A stretch of DNA of 15,222 bases from contig USJF01000014.1 in assembly GCA_900554935.1 (NCBI GenBank), positions 1-15,222 on the forward strand. Direction: 5' to 3'. The notes beneath the pieces are model-generated. The model was not told where the DNA came from. It was given only the letters and a program-made list of their open reading frames with translations, and made no database searches. The stretch's first letter is position 1. The number at the start of each line of letters is the position of its first letter. This stretch comes from an uncultured Porphyromonas sp. (GTDB lineage Bacteria; Bacteroidota; Bacteroidia; Bacteroidales; Porphyromonadaceae). This document shows positions 14,787-15,222 of this stretch, piece by piece. Both the position numbers and the translations under genes were made by a program.

Positions 14787-15222
14787 ATGAAAAGGCTCCA
14801 CCGACTTCTACTCACCCTCACCACCCTAATAGCCCTTACCGCCTCCGCACAGACCAGCGATTGGTACGGCGATAAGTACTCCCTCTTCATCCACTACGGA
14901 CTCTACTCCATCCCCGGTGGCGTCTTTCAGGGAGAGCCAGTCAAGAGAGGCTACTCAGAGCAGATACTCACCTTCGGCATCGGCTTTAGCGACTGGTACG
15001 AAGCATATGCCCAAGAGTTTGATGCCACAAAGTTCGATGCCCGAGCGATCGTCGCCTTGGCACAGAAAAGCGGTATGCGAAGCGTGGTGATGACCAGTAA
15101 GCACCACGACGGCTTCTGCCTATTTGACACCAAGACCACCGACTACAATGTGATGAATACCCCTGCCCAAAGAGACCTCATCGGCGAACTAGCAGAGGCG
15201 TGCCACCAAGCCGGGATCGGCT
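14787..15222 (+). CDS. Secreted GH29 alpha-L-fucosidase, N-terminal part (3' end outside window)
   Basis: The frame is open from ATG 14787 to the window end (145 codons). The first 21 residues, KRLHRLLLTLTTLIALTASA after the initial Met, form a signal peptide with likely cleavage at ASA|Q. The mature start, WYGDKYSLFIHYGLYSIPGG, is the GH29 barrel entry, with the FIHYG active-site His36. MTSKHHDGFCLFDTKTTDYN carries the HHDGF motif (106-110) that contacts fucose. AQRDL near residue 130 is also typical. The family hydrolyses alpha-L-fucosyl links with retention. Export to the periplasm or cell surface fits trimming of host mucin or N-glycans. The gene starts 5 nt after dprA ends, so it is probably last or near last in this operon. 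The catalytic nucleophile region lies beyond the window. Confidence 0.92.
   Translation, partial: MKRLHRLLLTLTTLIALTASAQTSDWYGDKYSLFIHYGLYSIPGGVFQGEPVKRGYSEQILTFGIGFSDWYEAYAQEFDATKFDARAIVALAQKSGMRSVVMTSKHHDGFCLFDTKTTDYNVMNTPAQRDLIGELAEACHQAGIG

Overview
The window looks like chromosomal DNA of a Bacteroidota bacterium, most likely Porphyromonas or a close relative. Three things point there: the protein families (AmpG-like carrier, GH130, GH29, a TonB receptor); Bacteroidota-type promoters (TTTG, about 20 nt, TAnnTTTG) with few clear Shine-Dalgarno sites; and a spacer-less 23-bp tandem repeat that matches the description of the P. gingivalis BrickBuilt MITE. The genus is an inference, not a database result.

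Region 1 (1-5924, all + strand) is a tightly packed block: the 3' part of era, then der (EngA), a TetR-family regulator, a 3-oxoacyl-ACP reductase (FabG type), a SulP anion transporter with a STAS domain, and a tRNA dihydrouridine synthase. Spacings are short. The regulator starts 6 nt after der ends, and the synthase overlaps sulP by 14 nt. This suggests one or two long transcripts for ribosome and tRNA maturation, lipid synthesis and anion transport.

Region 2 (5925-7210) is accessory and regulatory. It holds six 23-bp repeats flanked by short inverted repeats and followed by a hairpin-rich tail. A minus-strand YefM/YoeB-type toxin-antitoxin pair follows, with a recognisable promoter and a palindromic operator. 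A back-to-back plus-strand promoter then drives a TPP (thiamine pyrophosphate) riboswitch in the leader of the next gene. Nearly every part of the two long non-coding gaps is accounted for.

Region 3 (7211-9507) is a single TonB-dependent receptor gene. The riboswitch makes it very probably an outer-membrane thiamin (or thiamin precursor) transporter, and it ends in a strong intrinsic terminator.

Region 4 (9598-15222, all + strand) is a second compact operon: an AmpG-like MFS carrier, a GH130 mannoside phosphorylase, a U32-family (TrhP-like) protein, a YbgC-like thioesterase, dprA, and the start of a secreted GH29 alpha-L-fucosidase. Several junctions overlap or abut (TAATG, ATGA, TAAATG). 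The carrier, phosphorylase and fucosidase fit salvage of host glycans such as N-glycan cores. The other genes are housekeeping or competence functions that seem to share the transcript.

The most notable items are the BrickBuilt-like element, the TPP-riboswitch-controlled receptor, the fully readable toxin-antitoxin control region, and a drift in base composition from G-rich to C-rich along both long gene blocks.
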